Source: Niabella soli DSM 19437 (lineage in GTDB: Bacteria; Bacteroidota; Bacteroidia; Chitinophagales; Chitinophagaceae). Taken from it: a stretch of DNA of 64,000 bases. The notes under the pieces are model-generated. The model did no database searches, was not told the origin of the DNA, and saw only the letters and a program-made list of their open reading frames with translations. The translations under genes were made by a program, and so were the position numbers. Positions within the stretch are counted from its first letter, which is position 1. The number at the start of each line of letters is the position of its first letter. The stretch lies in NCBI RefSeq assembly GCF_000243115.2, contig NZ_CP007035.1:930001-994000 (forward strand), read 5' to 3'. This document shows positions 9,449 to 17,696 of this stretch, one piece after another.

Positions 9449-10638
9449 TATCTCCCAAAAGGCGCTTTCCCCCGGTTGCTGCAATCAGATTCTTTAATGC
9501 TGATTTTCAATCCGCCCTGCATCGTAGTGATCCAAAGGAGGCCGGGCTCAGGTTCCAACACGAAAGGGTAGGCAATCCAGGAGGCCATTTTATCCTGGTT
9601 GGGATATTGCAGGTTTTTGGCTATGACTTTAGGAACACTCCAGCTTTTCCCATCATCATCTGAAAGGGATACTGATAATTCTTCTCTGTGATTGATTACG
9701 GCAACTTCACTGAACCGGCTGCCGTTACCGCCCCGCATCGGGTAGGTGTTTCCCCCCGAAGGAAATCTTCTGTTCCATAAAAGTATCAAACGCCCGCTGG
9801 ATAAACGTTTTACCATTGCGGGTGCGGAGCTGGCATCAATCGTACTCGTACTGATATCGGTCCAGGTTAGCCCCTCATCTTTCGAATAGGCCTGCCATAA
9901 ACATCCCCAGTTAGTGCGAATAAGCTGCCAGAGCCGCCCATCGTTTAATTGAACGATACAGGATTCGGTGACGCCGCTGTGGTCTCCCCGGCCACCCAGG
10001 TCAATGATATTGGAACGGGTCCAGTCCTTTCCATCGTTAAAAGAAGTGTACGTCAGCACCGTGTGGTGGCAAGGGTTATGGCGCATCATCATGCTCGTAA
10101 ATACCACTGCGCCACTTCTTGTTTCTATGATCGAACGGTTGGCTCCTGTCCAGGAGTTGTGCAGCTTTTGGGGCGTTTCCCAGGTACGGCCTCCATCGAG
10201 GCTCCTGGTGACATAGGTAGGCAAAATAGCTTCCTTGAAATCAAATGCAACGCTATCCCATATTAAATGGGACGCTTCCCGTAAATTGCTGAAAGCAAGG
10301 ATCAGCATGCCCCGGCTGGTTTCCAGCAGTACATGTTCTCCCCCTATTTTGAAAGAGGAGGAATTGGCGAAAATACCTGTTTGCTTCCATGTTTTTCCTT
10401 TGTCGGAACTGGTAAAACAAGAAGAGCTGTCAACCGTCAGCAAAATGCCATTGTGCAATTGGATATAAGGCCCTGCATTGGGAAGCTTTTGCAACGGTTG
10501 GGCCTCCCGTGGAATCCAGGTATGGTTATCAATAATACTCCCGGTGTGTTTGTCAAATGCAGGTTGCACCTGCCCGCATACAGATACAGAAATAAAAAAG
10601 CTCAAAAATATAAACAGCAGCAGTTGCAAAGCCTTCAT
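9445..10638 (-). CDS. BNR/Asp-box sialidase-like protein, secreted
   Basis: 397-residue protein with a Sec signal peptide (cleavage near VCGQ, about 23). The rest is a six-bladed-propeller-type sequence with Asp boxes SSDKGKTW, SLDGGRTW, SFNDGKDW, SKDEGLTW and SDDDGKSW. Unlike the sialidase at the left edge there is no clear FRIP/YRIP motif and no N-terminal extra domain, so catalysis on ordinary sialic acid is uncertain. It may act on another acidic sugar or only bind it. It starts 12 bp after gntR2 in the same direction and therefore appears co-transcribed with that regulator, which ties it to the same stimulus as the divergent catabolic operon. Confidence 0.8.
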   Translation of the reverse strand: MKALQLLLFIFLSFFISVSVCGQVQPAFDKHTGSIIDNHTWIPREAQPLQKLPNAGPYIQLHNGILLTVDSSSCFTSSDKGKTWKQTGIFANSSSFKIGGEHVLLETSRGMLILAFSNLREASHLIWDSVAFDFKEAILPTYVTRSLDGGRTWETPQKLHNSWTGANRSIIETRSGAVVFTSMMMRHNPCHHTVLTYTSFNDGKDWTRSNIIDLGGRGDHSGVTESCIVQLNDGRLWQLIRTNWGCLWQAYSKDEGLTWTDISTSTIDASSAPAMVKRLSSGRLILLWNRRFPSGGNTYPMRGGNGSRFSEVAVINHREELSVSLSDDDGKSWSVPKVIAKNLQYPNQDKMASWIAYPFVLEPEPGLLWITTMQGGLKISIKESDCSNRGKAPFGRY

Positions 10639-10650
10639 CGTTTCAGCGTT

Positions 10651-11361
10651 TTAAGAATTTAATTTTTTGAAATATACAAGGAGGTGCTGTCGCATTTGTC
10701 TTCTGAATTGCTCCAGCGTACCGCGCTTCAGGGTTTTGAGCAGGTCCTGGTGCGTAACAGGTTTCTTTTCGTCTGCAAGGTTGCTGGGGTAGGGCATAGA
10801 GGCATCTTTCAGTTTTAAATAAACATGCTCAAATATGGGCAATAATATTTTCTGGAAACGCGCGATGGTATCATTGCCGGAAAGCCGGTATAAGGCGGAA
10901 TGAAACTCCATATCGCATTTCAGTCTCTCAATGCTGGATTTCGCTTTTTTTTCTTTTTCAATAATAGCTTCCAGTTGTTTGAAATCGGCCTGTTGGCGGC
11001 TCCGGAATAACAGGTCGCCCAGGCCTACTTCAATAACCAGGCGCATTTCAAATAATTCATTCAGCGTTTCATCGTCCAGTAACTGCGGATCCAATACCCG
11101 CTCCATATTTACAAACAGGTCGGGTTTGGCAAGGATCATGCCCCGGTTTTTTCGTGATTCGATGATCCCCAGTGTCCGGAAGCGGGAGAGTGCTTCACGG
11201 ATCGCTGTACGGCTTACGCCCATTGCTTTTGCTAATTCAATTTCTTTGGGCAGGGGGTCTCCCGGCTGATAATTCTCGGCTTTCAGAAATTCCTGCAAAC
11301 TCATTTCAATCTTATCAACCTGCGTTAAATTCTCTACGGGTCTTAATTTGTGTAGCGGCAT
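10651..11361 (-). CDS. GntR family regulator, FadR/FCD subfamily (second catabolic operon)
   Basis: 236 residues from ATG at 11361. The open frame extends 60 codons further upstream, but that part runs through the operators and promoter and lacks protein character, so the shorter start (MPLHKLRPVENL) is chosen. It has an N-terminal winged HTH with recognition stretch MGVSRTAIREALSRFR and a C-terminal FCD domain with EMRLVIEVGLGDL. It closely resembles the regulator at 8756-9448. It is transcribed away from the 14-gene operon; three ATGTnnnACAT sites lie in the shared intergenic region, one of them about where its own -33 would be. Expected role: autoregulated repressor of both directions, released by a pathway intermediate. 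Confidence 0.87.
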   Translation of the reverse strand: MPLHKLRPVENLTQVDKIEMSLQEFLKAENYQPGDPLPKEIELAKAMGVSRTAIREALSRFRTLGIIESRKNRGMILAKPDLFVNMERVLDPQLLDDETLNELFEMRLVIEVGLGDLLFRSRQQADFKQLEAIIEKEKKAKSSIERLKCDMEFHSALYRLSGNDTIARFQKILLPIFEHVYLKLKDASMPYPSNLADEKKPVTHQDLLKTLKRGTLEQFRRQMRQHLLVYFKKLNS

Positions 11362-11365
11362 AGCG

Positions 11366-11373
11366 CAAATATA
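11366..11373 (-). promoter_or_regulatory. Candidate -7 element of gntR2
   Basis: Minus-strand TATATTTG matches TAnnTTTG and sits 4 bp before the ATG at 11361, implying a very short or leaderless transcript. The operator at 11393-11403 lies where a -33 element would be, consistent with autorepression. Confidence 0.4.
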
Positions 11374-11392
11374 GAAAAAGGAAATAATAAAT

Positions 11393-11403
11393 ATGTCTGA
11401 CAT
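11393..11403. promoter_or_regulatory. GntR operator O1 (ATGTCTGACAT)
   Basis: Palindromic ATGT-CTG-ACAT. It matches the site at 11480-11490 base for base and shares ATGTnnnACAT with the site upstream of susC. It lies upstream of the plus-strand promoter and over the presumed -33 region of gntR2. Confidence 0.65.
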
Positions 11404-11415
11404 TTTAAAATTTAT

Positions 11416-11446
11416 TTTGGAATATCGATGGCGTGCATTAAGTTTG
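11416..11446 (+). promoter_or_regulatory. Promoter of the 14-gene catabolic operon
   Basis: A -33 TTTG at 11416-11419 and a -7 TAAGTTTG at 11439-11446 are separated by 19 bp, an excellent match to the Bacteroidota sigma-A consensus (TTTG-N19-21-TAnnTTTG). The predicted start of transcription falls at about 11453, inside operator O2, leaving a leader of roughly 130 nt to the aldolase ATG. Occupation of O2 and O3 would block initiation or early elongation. Confidence 0.7.
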
Positions 11447-11451
11447 TAAAT

Positions 11452-11462
11452 ATGTACGACAT
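11452..11462. promoter_or_regulatory. GntR operator O2 (ATGTACGACAT)
   Basis: ATGT-ACG-ACAT, a palindrome apart from its centre, directly downstream of the -7 element and overlapping the predicted transcription start. Confidence 0.6.
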
Positions 11463-11479
11463 ATGACTTTTGAATTTGT

Positions 11480-11490
11480 ATGTCTGACAT
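11480..11490. promoter_or_regulatory. GntR operator O3 (ATGTCTGACAT)
   Basis: Second identical copy of the O1 palindrome, 28 bp centre to centre from O2, within the untranslated leader. The three sites lie 59 and 28 bp apart, allowing cooperative binding or looping. Confidence 0.65.
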
Positions 11491-11582
11491 GATAAGAACG
11501 GGTTGTTTGTTTTCAGTGAACGATACAGAATAGATGACCACAAAATTGCCATCATTTACTATTGATTATAACGCGATACAAT

Positions 11583-12485
11583 ATGAATTTTCAGTTTAGC
11601 GGCTTATGGTCGGCCATGTTTACGCCAACGGACGCAACCGGCGCACCCGAAATGGAACAGTTGGAACGGTTAACGGAATTGTTAATAACGCAGGGGCAGG
11701 ACGGTCTTTATATCCTGGGTTCCACTGGGCAGGGTGTATTATTTACGGAAGAGCAGCGGAAAGCCGTGCTGAAGAAAGTAACGCAGGTGGTGGCGGGCCG
11801 TTTGCCGGTAATGGTTCAGGTAGGTGCGCTTACTACTGCCGAGTCTGTAAGGCTTGCGCAGCACGCTGCCACGCATGGAGCAGACGCAATTTCCTCGGTA
11901 GGCCCTATTTACTTTACAGGTTCTGCCGAAAACGCATTACAGCACTACAATGCTATCGCCCGTGCAACAGCGCTTCCTTTTTTCCCTTATCAGTTAGGCA
12001 GCAATACCATGGGGGATATTTCTGTTTTTATTGATAAGTTATTATCGATCCCCAATGTAGCCGGGATGAAGCTGACTACCGGGCAGCTCATGGAAATCAG
12101 TTCCATCCACCTGAAAGCAGGGGAACGTCTGCGGCTGTTCAGCGGAGCAGATGAGCTGATGTGCCATGCAAGCCTTTGTGGCGCCGTGGGAGCCATAGGG
12201 TCCTTTTATAATTTATGGGGACAAGCCTGCCAAAAAGTGTTGCAGTCCTTTAAGAACGGGAATTATGAGCTGGGTAAATCATTCATGCTGGAATTTCAAA
12301 AAACTATTTTATACGTGCTGCCCAATATATGGACTTTTTTCAGGAAGGCGATGCATCTGAAATATGGAATTGATATTGGCCCTGCCAAAGCGCCGCTGGG
12401 AACCAGTCAGAAGGAATGGAGCGATGAAGAGGTACTTGCGATTTCAAATAAAATAGAATCGGTTGCCGGGCTGGTAACGGTTTAA
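11583..12485 (+). CDS. DHDPS/NanA-family aldolase, divergent member
   Basis: 300 residues from ATG at 11583; a TTG start seven codons upstream is possible but less likely. It belongs to the TIM-barrel pyruvate-dependent aldolase/dehydratase family. The Schiff-base Lys is kept at 163 (GMKLTT). The usual GSTGE motif reads GSTGQ (46-50), and the YxxP motif of neuraminate lyase is replaced by YQLG around Tyr136, so it is unlikely to be a plain N-acetylneuraminate lyase. Cleavage of a related nonulosonate or 2-keto-3-deoxy acid is plausible. It is the first gene of the operon; the next gene is 36 bp downstream. The canonical paralogue is at 2822-3748. Confidence 0.85.
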   Translation: MNFQFSGLWSAMFTPTDATGAPEMEQLERLTELLITQGQDGLYILGSTGQGVLFTEEQRKAVLKKVTQVVAGRLPVMVQVGALTTAESVRLAQHAATHGADAISSVGPIYFTGSAENALQHYNAIARATALPFFPYQLGSNTMGDISVFIDKLLSIPNVAGMKLTTGQLMEISSIHLKAGERLRLFSGADELMCHASLCGAVGAIGSFYNLWGQACQKVLQSFKNGNYELGKSFMLEFQKTILYVLPNIWTFFRKAMHLKYGIDIGPAKAPLGTSQKEWSDEEVLAISNKIESVAGLVTV

Positions 12486-12521
12486 GAAAGCTTGTATTTA
12501 ATTTAATAATTGTAAAATCAT

Positions 12522-13685
12522 ATGAACAGCTTTTTGTTTAACAGGCATCAGCGCCGCGGTTTGCTTGTCCACTGTGCAATTGTTTTTTTGATGCTATTGC
12601 CCGTCGCCTCTTCTGCGCAAAAGGCAACGCCGGCAGTTAATGAAGTGATCCATCATGTGGTGTTGCAGCTCCCTCCGGGGCCCGATAATCCACGCAATAG
12701 TGAGGGCTCTTTTGTAACCCTGAAAGATGGACGCATTTTATTTGTGTACTCCCACTATACGGGGAATAATTCGGGCGATCATGCTCCTGCTTACCTGGCG
12801 GGCAGGTATTCTTCAGACGGGGGAAAAACATGGACCGCGCAGGATGTGAAAATTATAGACCGCGAAGGCGGCATGAATGTAATGTCTGTTTCACTGCTGC
12901 GTTTGCGCAACGGAACGATCGCTTTGTTTTATTTAAGAAAGAATTCCACCGTCGATTGCATTCCCGTGGTCCGGTTTTCGAACGACGAGGCAAAGACATG
13001 GAGCGCACCGGTGGATTGTATCACCGATCAGCAGGGCTATTTTGTGTTGAACAACGACCGGGTGATTCAACTGTCTGACGGAAGGCTATTACTGGCCGTT
13101 GCAAAACATTCCAGTCCGGCTGACACAAAATGGCAGGAGAAAGGCGCTTTGTTTGCTTATTATTCTGATGATAACGGTAAGACCTGGACGGCCGGAAAAC
13201 AAGTGCCAACACCGGCAACTATTATTACACAAGAACCGGGGTTGGTTGCCCTGAAGGATGGGCGGATACTGATGTATATAAGGGCCAGTGGCGGTTCGCA
13301 GTATGCGTCCTACTCAAAAGATCGCGGGGCTACCTGGAGCGATGCACTTCCATTTACGTTGAAATCGCCGATCGCCCCGGCCACTATCGAACGCATTCCC
13401 TCCACAGGAGACCTGCTTGCTGTCTGGAACAACAACGACGGCTCCATTGCTACCATCAAAGGAAAGCGAACGCCTTTAACGGTGGCTATTTCAAAAGATG
13501 ATGGAATATCCTGGATCCATATTAAAAACCTGGAAGCAGATCCGGATGGCTGGTACTGCTATACGGCCATTCATTTTTATAAGAACAGTGTATTGCTTTC
13601 GTATTGCGCAGGCAGTCAGCAGGCAAAAACATATTTATCTGTTACGGATATCTCCCGTATCGTATTAACCGATTTGTATAAATAG
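12522..13685 (+). CDS. Sialidase-like BNR/Asp-box protein, secreted
   Basis: 387 residues with an N-terminal hydrophobic signal ending ASSAQ (about 32). Asp boxes SSDGGKTW, SNDEAKTW, SDDNGKTW, SKDRGATW and SKDDGISW mark the propeller. The motif RNSEGSFVTLKDGRILFVY replaces the canonical FRIP start, as in many environmental sialidase-like proteins of unknown specificity. It is expected in the periplasm, releasing or trimming the substrate that this operon consumes. It is 36 bp after the aldolase, and its stop codon runs directly into the next gene. With the genes at the left edge and at 9445 it makes three sialidase-type proteins in the locus. Confidence 0.8.
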   Translation: MNSFLFNRHQRRGLLVHCAIVFLMLLPVASSAQKATPAVNEVIHHVVLQLPPGPDNPRNSEGSFVTLKDGRILFVYSHYTGNNSGDHAPAYLAGRYSSDGGKTWTAQDVKIIDREGGMNVMSVSLLRLRNGTIALFYLRKNSTVDCIPVVRFSNDEAKTWSAPVDCITDQQGYFVLNNDRVIQLSDGRLLLAVAKHSSPADTKWQEKGALFAYYSDDNGKTWTAGKQVPTPATIITQEPGLVALKDGRILMYIRASGGSQYASYSKDRGATWSDALPFTLKSPIAPATIERIPSTGDLLAVWNNNDGSIATIKGKRTPLTVAISKDDGISWIHIKNLEADPDGWYCYTAIHFYKNSVLLSYCAGSQQAKTYLSVTDISRIVLTDLYK

Positions 13686-13693
13686 TGAAAACG

Positions 13694-14482
13694 ATGAACC
13701 GCAGATATTTTCTCGGAAATGTTTGGGTAGCAACCGCAGGAACTTCAATGCTGACAAAAACCGGCTGGGCGTTGCCGGGCCTTGCAGCACAAAACCGGGA
13801 TGACCGCGGGCAACTGGCGCAGCTATTAAAGGCCGGAACGCCGAATAAGTGGCTTTTTACGGGAGATAGTATTACTGCCGGTGTAAAACATACGCACGGC
13901 ATGCGTTCCTATGTTGAGCTCTTTTCCGAACGGATCAGATGGGAATTGGGCAGGGGAAGGGATGCTGTTATTAATACTGCCGTTAGTGGAAATACCAGCA
14001 AAGACCTCGTGAACGATATTCAATGGCGCATACTGCAATACCAGCCGCAGGCAGTATTCATTATGTTAGGCACCAATGATGCTGCGGTGCAAAAACAGGT
14101 ATCTCCCGAACTGTTTAAAAACAATATCGAAACAATAATAAAAAGGGTGCGCAATATAAATGCCGTGCCGGTATTGCTGAGCCCCAATCCCATTGTGGAG
14201 ACAAAGGCGCCGGAGCGCAGCGCACTGAAAGATTATGTTAAGCTTCTGAAGGAAATAGCGGGGTCAGGGTCGCTCGTTTTTGTTGATGTGTGGAAGGAGT
14301 GGAATACCACACTGAGAAAAAAATATAATGGCAGGCAGGATGATCAATTGCTTAACGATCCGTTGCATCCGAATGGTTTGGGTCATAAGGAGATTGCCCA
14401 ATTGCTTTTTAAGGCACTTTCTATTTTTAATGAAAAAGACCCTACTTGCGGGGGAGCTTATTATGAAAACAAGAACTGGTGA
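13694..14482 (+). CDS. SGNH/GDSL hydrolase (probable sugar O-acyl esterase)
   Basis: 262 residues from ATG 13694; a GTG at 13685 would add three residues and overlap the preceding stop. The N-terminus NRRYFLGNVWVATAG resembles a Tat-type signal (RRxFL), followed by a hydrophobic stretch to about 32. Block I is GDSI with nucleophile Ser59, block III is GTND with Asn133, and block V is DPLHP with Asp227 and His230, so the catalytic set is complete. Family role: hydrolysis of ester groups on carbohydrates. In this operon, removal of O-acetyl groups from the sugar acid before uptake is the natural guess. Its end overlaps the next start by 20 bp, indicating translational coupling. Confidence 0.83.
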   Translation: MNRRYFLGNVWVATAGTSMLTKTGWALPGLAAQNRDDRGQLAQLLKAGTPNKWLFTGDSITAGVKHTHGMRSYVELFSERIRWELGRGRDAVINTAVSGNTSKDLVNDIQWRILQYQPQAVFIMLGTNDAAVQKQVSPELFKNNIETIIKRVRNINAVPVLLSPNPIVETKAPERSALKDYVKLLKEIAGSGSLVFVDVWKEWNTTLRKKYNGRQDDQLLNDPLHPNGLGHKEIAQLLFKALSIFNEKDPTCGGAYYENKNW

Positions 14483-15374
14483 ATATATAACAGCAATACA
14501 AAGTGGCACTACCGGCCCGCGCGTATTGATCGTTGCCGGAGTACACGGTGATGAGTATGAGCCTATGCTTGCGGTTATGAATTTACGCAAGGAAATTCAG
14601 GAGATCCTGGGCCGCGGAACGGTTACGCTCATCGCAGTAGCCAATGGATCAGCCTATCGGGCGGGAACACGAACGGGTAGCGATGCACGGGATCTGGCGC
14701 GGACCTGTCCCGGGAAACAGAACGGTACAGAAACAGAGGTGGCAGCCTTTCTTCTTTCGAATTACATCCGGGAATGCGATTATCTGATTGATCTGCATAC
14801 CGGGGGGACGCTGTTTGAATTATTCCCTTTATGCGGGTACATGCTGCACCCGGACAAGGAGATCCTTAAAGCGCAGCGCCTGATGGCGGCGGCATTTAAC
14901 CTTCCCCTGGTTTGGGGTACGGATGCCCGGCCCGAAGGAAGAACCTTATCAGTGGCCAGAGATAGCGGTATCCCGGCTATTTATGCTGAATACGGAGGCG
15001 GGAATGAGGTGCGTGATTCTATCGTTGATGCTTATGTTAAAGGCTGTTTGGGGGTGCTGGCGCATCTCAATATGCTGAAAGTTGATGTCTTTAATGCCAG
15101 CAACAGTGAAGTGGTGTACCGGGTGGAAGATGACCAGCCCGATAGCGGCTTTTTGCAGGGAAAGATGTTGTCGGCCTTTGAAGGAATATTTATTCCCCGG
15201 GTAAAAGTAGGGGCAACGGTTGAGGAAGGAGCGGAATGGGGTACTGTTTTTGACCCGGTAAAGGGCGGCGAACATCCGGTTTTTGCAAAGGCATCCGGGC
15301 TGGTACTGTTTGTTAGAAAACATCCGAAAGTAGCTGTGGGCGAGTCTTTGGGCGGCATATTAAAAATAAAATAA
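14463..15374 (+). CDS. AstE/AspA-family (M14-like) zinc deacylase
   Basis: 303 residues from ATG 14463. A longer frame begins at 14328, but its first 45 codons are read inside the SGNH gene and are not protein-like. Zinc-site motif HGDE puts His28 and Glu31 in place, with the third ligand His112 in DLHTGG. The family (succinylglutamate desuccinylase/aspartoacylase) hydrolyses N-acyl bonds of amino acids and small molecules in the cytoplasm. Here it would fit removal of an N-acyl group from an amino sugar acid or from a downstream fragment. No signal peptide. It overlaps the esterase gene by 20 bp and is 14 bp from the following SDR gene. Confidence 0.82.
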   Translation: MKTRTGEYITAIQSGTTGPRVLIVAGVHGDEYEPMLAVMNLRKEIQEILGRGTVTLIAVANGSAYRAGTRTGSDARDLARTCPGKQNGTETEVAAFLLSNYIRECDYLIDLHTGGTLFELFPLCGYMLHPDKEILKAQRLMAAAFNLPLVWGTDARPEGRTLSVARDSGIPAIYAEYGGGNEVRDSIVDAYVKGCLGVLAHLNMLKVDVFNASNSEVVYRVEDDQPDSGFLQGKMLSAFEGIFIPRVKVGATVEEGAEWGTVFDPVKGGEHPVFAKASGLVLFVRKHPKVAVGESLGGILKIK

Positions 15375-15388
15375 TTTAACGATCAGAC

Positions 15389-16204
15389 ATGAATGATTTT
15401 GCAGGGGTATTCCTATTGACCGGTGCTGCTGGCGGCATTGGCCGGGCTACAGCAGTAAAGTTTGCCTGTGAAGGGTTTGCGCTCGCACTGGTGGATCTGG
15501 ACGGTGATGGGCTGCAGGAAACTGCCGGATTGATTCGCTCTTATAATTGTGAATTTCTTTTATTACAAGGCGATTTGCAGGATATGGAATTTATCGGGGA
15601 GATCGTTGATCGTTGTCTGTTAAAGTGGGGCCGCATAGATGTTTTGGTAAATAATGCGGTATGGCGTTCTGTTGAAACGATAGATACTATTTCACCCGAA
15701 AATTGGGAAAAAGCGATCCGGGTCAATCTTACTGCCCCGGCCTTCCTGTCAAGGACCGTCGCGAATGCAATCGTATCCTCGGGAAAAACGGGTACGATCA
15801 TAAACGTGTCCAGTATAATGGCTGATTTTGTTGGAGGCTATGCGCCAGCCTATACGGTTTGCAAAGGGGCGCTTGAAAGTCTTACATACGAACTGGCGGT
15901 CTTGTATGGCCCTAAAGGGATCCGGGTGGTTGCCATCAGACCGGGCAATGTGACCACTTCGCTGAGCAATGATTATACAACTGAGCAGGGGCAAAATATA
16001 AGTGATGCTATTGAAAAGGAAATTAATGACAGAACGCCCCTGGGCAGGGCAGCAACGCCGGAAGAAATTGCAGATTTTATTTTTTTAGTCAGTTCCCCCG
16101 CCGCATCCTATCTGACAGGCACTACCATTACTGTGGATGGGGGGCTGTCGAGAAATTTTAATTCTTATACCATTAAAAAACAGCTAAAACCTGACGCATT
16201 TTGA
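15389..16204 (+). CDS. Short-chain dehydrogenase/reductase
   Basis: 271-residue classical SDR with nucleotide-binding motif TGAAGGIG (11-18), NNA at 88-90, catalytic Ser at 141/142 and YxxxK as Tyr155/Lys159. The Asp in VDLDGD after the second strand suggests NAD(H) preference. C-terminal GTTITVDGG is typical of the sugar-alcohol/acid oxidoreductase branch. The substrate is unknown; oxidation of a hydroxyl of the imported sugar or its cleavage product is expected from context. The stop overlaps the next gene by 4 bp (TTGA), the coupled-translation arrangement. Confidence 0.85.
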   Translation: MNDFAGVFLLTGAAGGIGRATAVKFACEGFALALVDLDGDGLQETAGLIRSYNCEFLLLQGDLQDMEFIGEIVDRCLLKWGRIDVLVNNAVWRSVETIDTISPENWEKAIRVNLTAPAFLSRTVANAIVSSGKTGTIINVSSIMADFVGGYAPAYTVCKGALESLTYELAVLYGPKGIRVVAIRPGNVTTSLSNDYTTEQGQNISDAIEKEINDRTPLGRAATPEEIADFIFLVSSPAASYLTGTTITVDGGLSRNFNSYTIKKQLKPDAF

Positions 16205-17319
16205 AAGGTATCTGGAAATATAAAGCCTTGCTGCCGGAAGTCAGTTCCAGGCACCGGATCACACTGGGAGAAGGGAATACCCCTTTGATCCGGTCGCGCA
16301 ATATTGGGAAGCTTCTGGGGTTGGAAGAACTGTATTTTAAACTGGAAAATCTGAACCCTACCGGTTCTTATAAAGACCGGTTCGCCGCGCTGGCGGTTGG
16401 AAACCTGCTTATGCGAAAAGCAAAGTTCTTTCTGGCAACCTCAAGTGGCAATACGGGTGCTGCTTTGGCTGCATACGGCGCCGCATCAGATATCCGCTGC
16501 TTTTTGTCTGTTGTAGATGGAGCGCCGGTTGGCAAGGTGGAGCAGATGGGCATTTACGGGGCTGATATTTTCATGATAAAGAATTTTGGGATCTCCCGGA
16601 CTGTTACGGAAAATGTCATGCGTACGCTTCAGGATCTGGCAAAACAATCCGGTACTAATGTTGAAATAAGTGCTTATTGCTATTCTCCTATTGGTATGGC
16701 AGGGGTGGAAACGATCGCTTTTGAAATAGCCGAAGCATTGGCGCAGGTACGGCATGTGTTTGTTCCTGCAGGTGGTGGCGGGCTTACGCTTGCCATTATA
16801 AAAGGATTCGAAAAATGGAGAAAGCTGCATGCGGGGTTTAATAAGCCCTCTGTTTTTTGTGTACAGCCTGATGGGAATAATACCATTGCCGGTGCGTTGG
16901 AGGCAGACCGGTCTTTAATAAAAGGATTGGCAAAAAGCACAACTACGATCAGCGGACTACAAGTGCCCAACATACTGGATGGGAACAGCATTATTTCAAA
17001 GGCCCGGTCCGGCAAAGTAAAAGGAGCCCTGGTCCCGGATGCGGCGGTATATGAATGCCAGCAACAACTGGCGCAATTAGAAGGGATCTACTGTGAGCCG
17101 GCGGGAGCCGTGGCATTGACGGGTTTGAAAAAGGCATTAAGCACAGGGGGGATCAGGCGGAAGGATAAAATAGTGTGTTTGGTTACAGGCCATGGATTTA
17201 AAGACCCTCGTTCGGCAAGCCGTATTTTCTCCGGCGATGCCTGCAGGTATTTTAATAAGGCAATCGAATCCATCGCTCATGTTAAAAACAGTATTTCAGA
17301 TATTAAAAATTTTGTATAG
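16201..17319 (+). CDS. Threonine synthase/dehydratase-like PLP enzyme (fold type II)
   Basis: 372 residues from a TTG start that overlaps the SDR stop by 4 bp. PLP Lys58 lies in NPTGSYKDR, and the phosphate-binding loop SSGNTG follows. A later glycine-rich loop (PAGGGG) also matches threonine synthase and serine/threonine dehydratase relatives. Such enzymes carry out beta- or gamma-elimination/replacement on amino acids. A RidA protein is encoded 2 bp downstream, which fits an eliminase that makes a reactive enamine. It is probably not the housekeeping threonine synthase, because the neighbours are catabolic. The true substrate is unknown. Confidence 0.8.
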   Translation: MKGIWKYKALLPEVSSRHRITLGEGNTPLIRSRNIGKLLGLEELYFKLENLNPTGSYKDRFAALAVGNLLMRKAKFFLATSSGNTGAALAAYGAASDIRCFLSVVDGAPVGKVEQMGIYGADIFMIKNFGISRTVTENVMRTLQDLAKQSGTNVEISAYCYSPIGMAGVETIAFEIAEALAQVRHVFVPAGGGGLTLAIIKGFEKWRKLHAGFNKPSVFCVQPDGNNTIAGALEADRSLIKGLAKSTTTISGLQVPNILDGNSIISKARSGKVKGALVPDAAVYECQQQLAQLEGIYCEPAGAVALTGLKKALSTGGIRRKDKIVCLVTGHGFKDPRSASRIFSGDACRYFNKAIESIAHVKNSISDIKNFV

Positions 17320-17321
17320 CA

Positions 17322-17696
17322 ATGAAAGAAGTGGTAGCCGGGGATGCAATTCCTCAAAGTCATTTACCGTTTTCGCCGGCCATCCGGAGCGGTGATTTTT
17401 TATTTATTTCCGGACAGGCCTCTGTAGATATGGAAGGGAAAATTATAAACGGGAGCTTTGAAGAAGAGTGCCGGCGCTCCTTCGATAATTTAAAGTGCAT
17501 TATAAAAGGAGCGGGCCTATCGATGGAAGACGTAGTGCAGGTGCGCAACTATGTGGCCCGCCAGGAAGATCTGGCTGCCTTCAACACGATCTACAAAGAA
17601 TATTTTAGTGCGCCTTTTCCTGCAAGAACCACGCTGATCGGGTGTTTGGGTACTGTATTGAAATTTGAAGTGGATGCAATTGCACGTTACAAATGA
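17322..17696 (+). CDS. RidA/YjgF family enamine/imine deaminase
   Basis: 124-residue RidA-family protein. It has the key carboxylate-binding Arg102 in FPART and the conserved Glu116 in FEVDAIA, the usual active-site pair of deaminating members. Role: hydrolyses 2-aminoacrylate-type imines to keto acids and ammonia, protecting PLP enzymes and completing deamination. It sits between the PLP enzyme (2 bp upstream) and the M81 hydrolase (4-bp overlap downstream). It therefore probably works on the product of the PLP enzyme and is pathway-dedicated, not general housekeeping. Confidence 0.88.
   Translation: MKEVVAGDAIPQSHLPFSPAIRSGDFLFISGQASVDMEGKIINGSFEEECRRSFDNLKCIIKGAGLSMEDVVQVRNYVARQEDLAAFNTIYKEYFSAPFPARTTLIGCLGTVLKFEVDAIARYK

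Noticed and set aside
10651-11541. GntR2 starting 60 codons further upstream
   Set aside because: The extension runs through three operators and the promoter, has no protein character, and FadR-type regulators normally begin near the shorter start.
16201-17319. Housekeeping threonine synthase (thrC)
   Set aside because: Motifs match the fold, but the position inside a catabolic operon coupled to RidA and the lack of thrA/thrB nearby argue against it.
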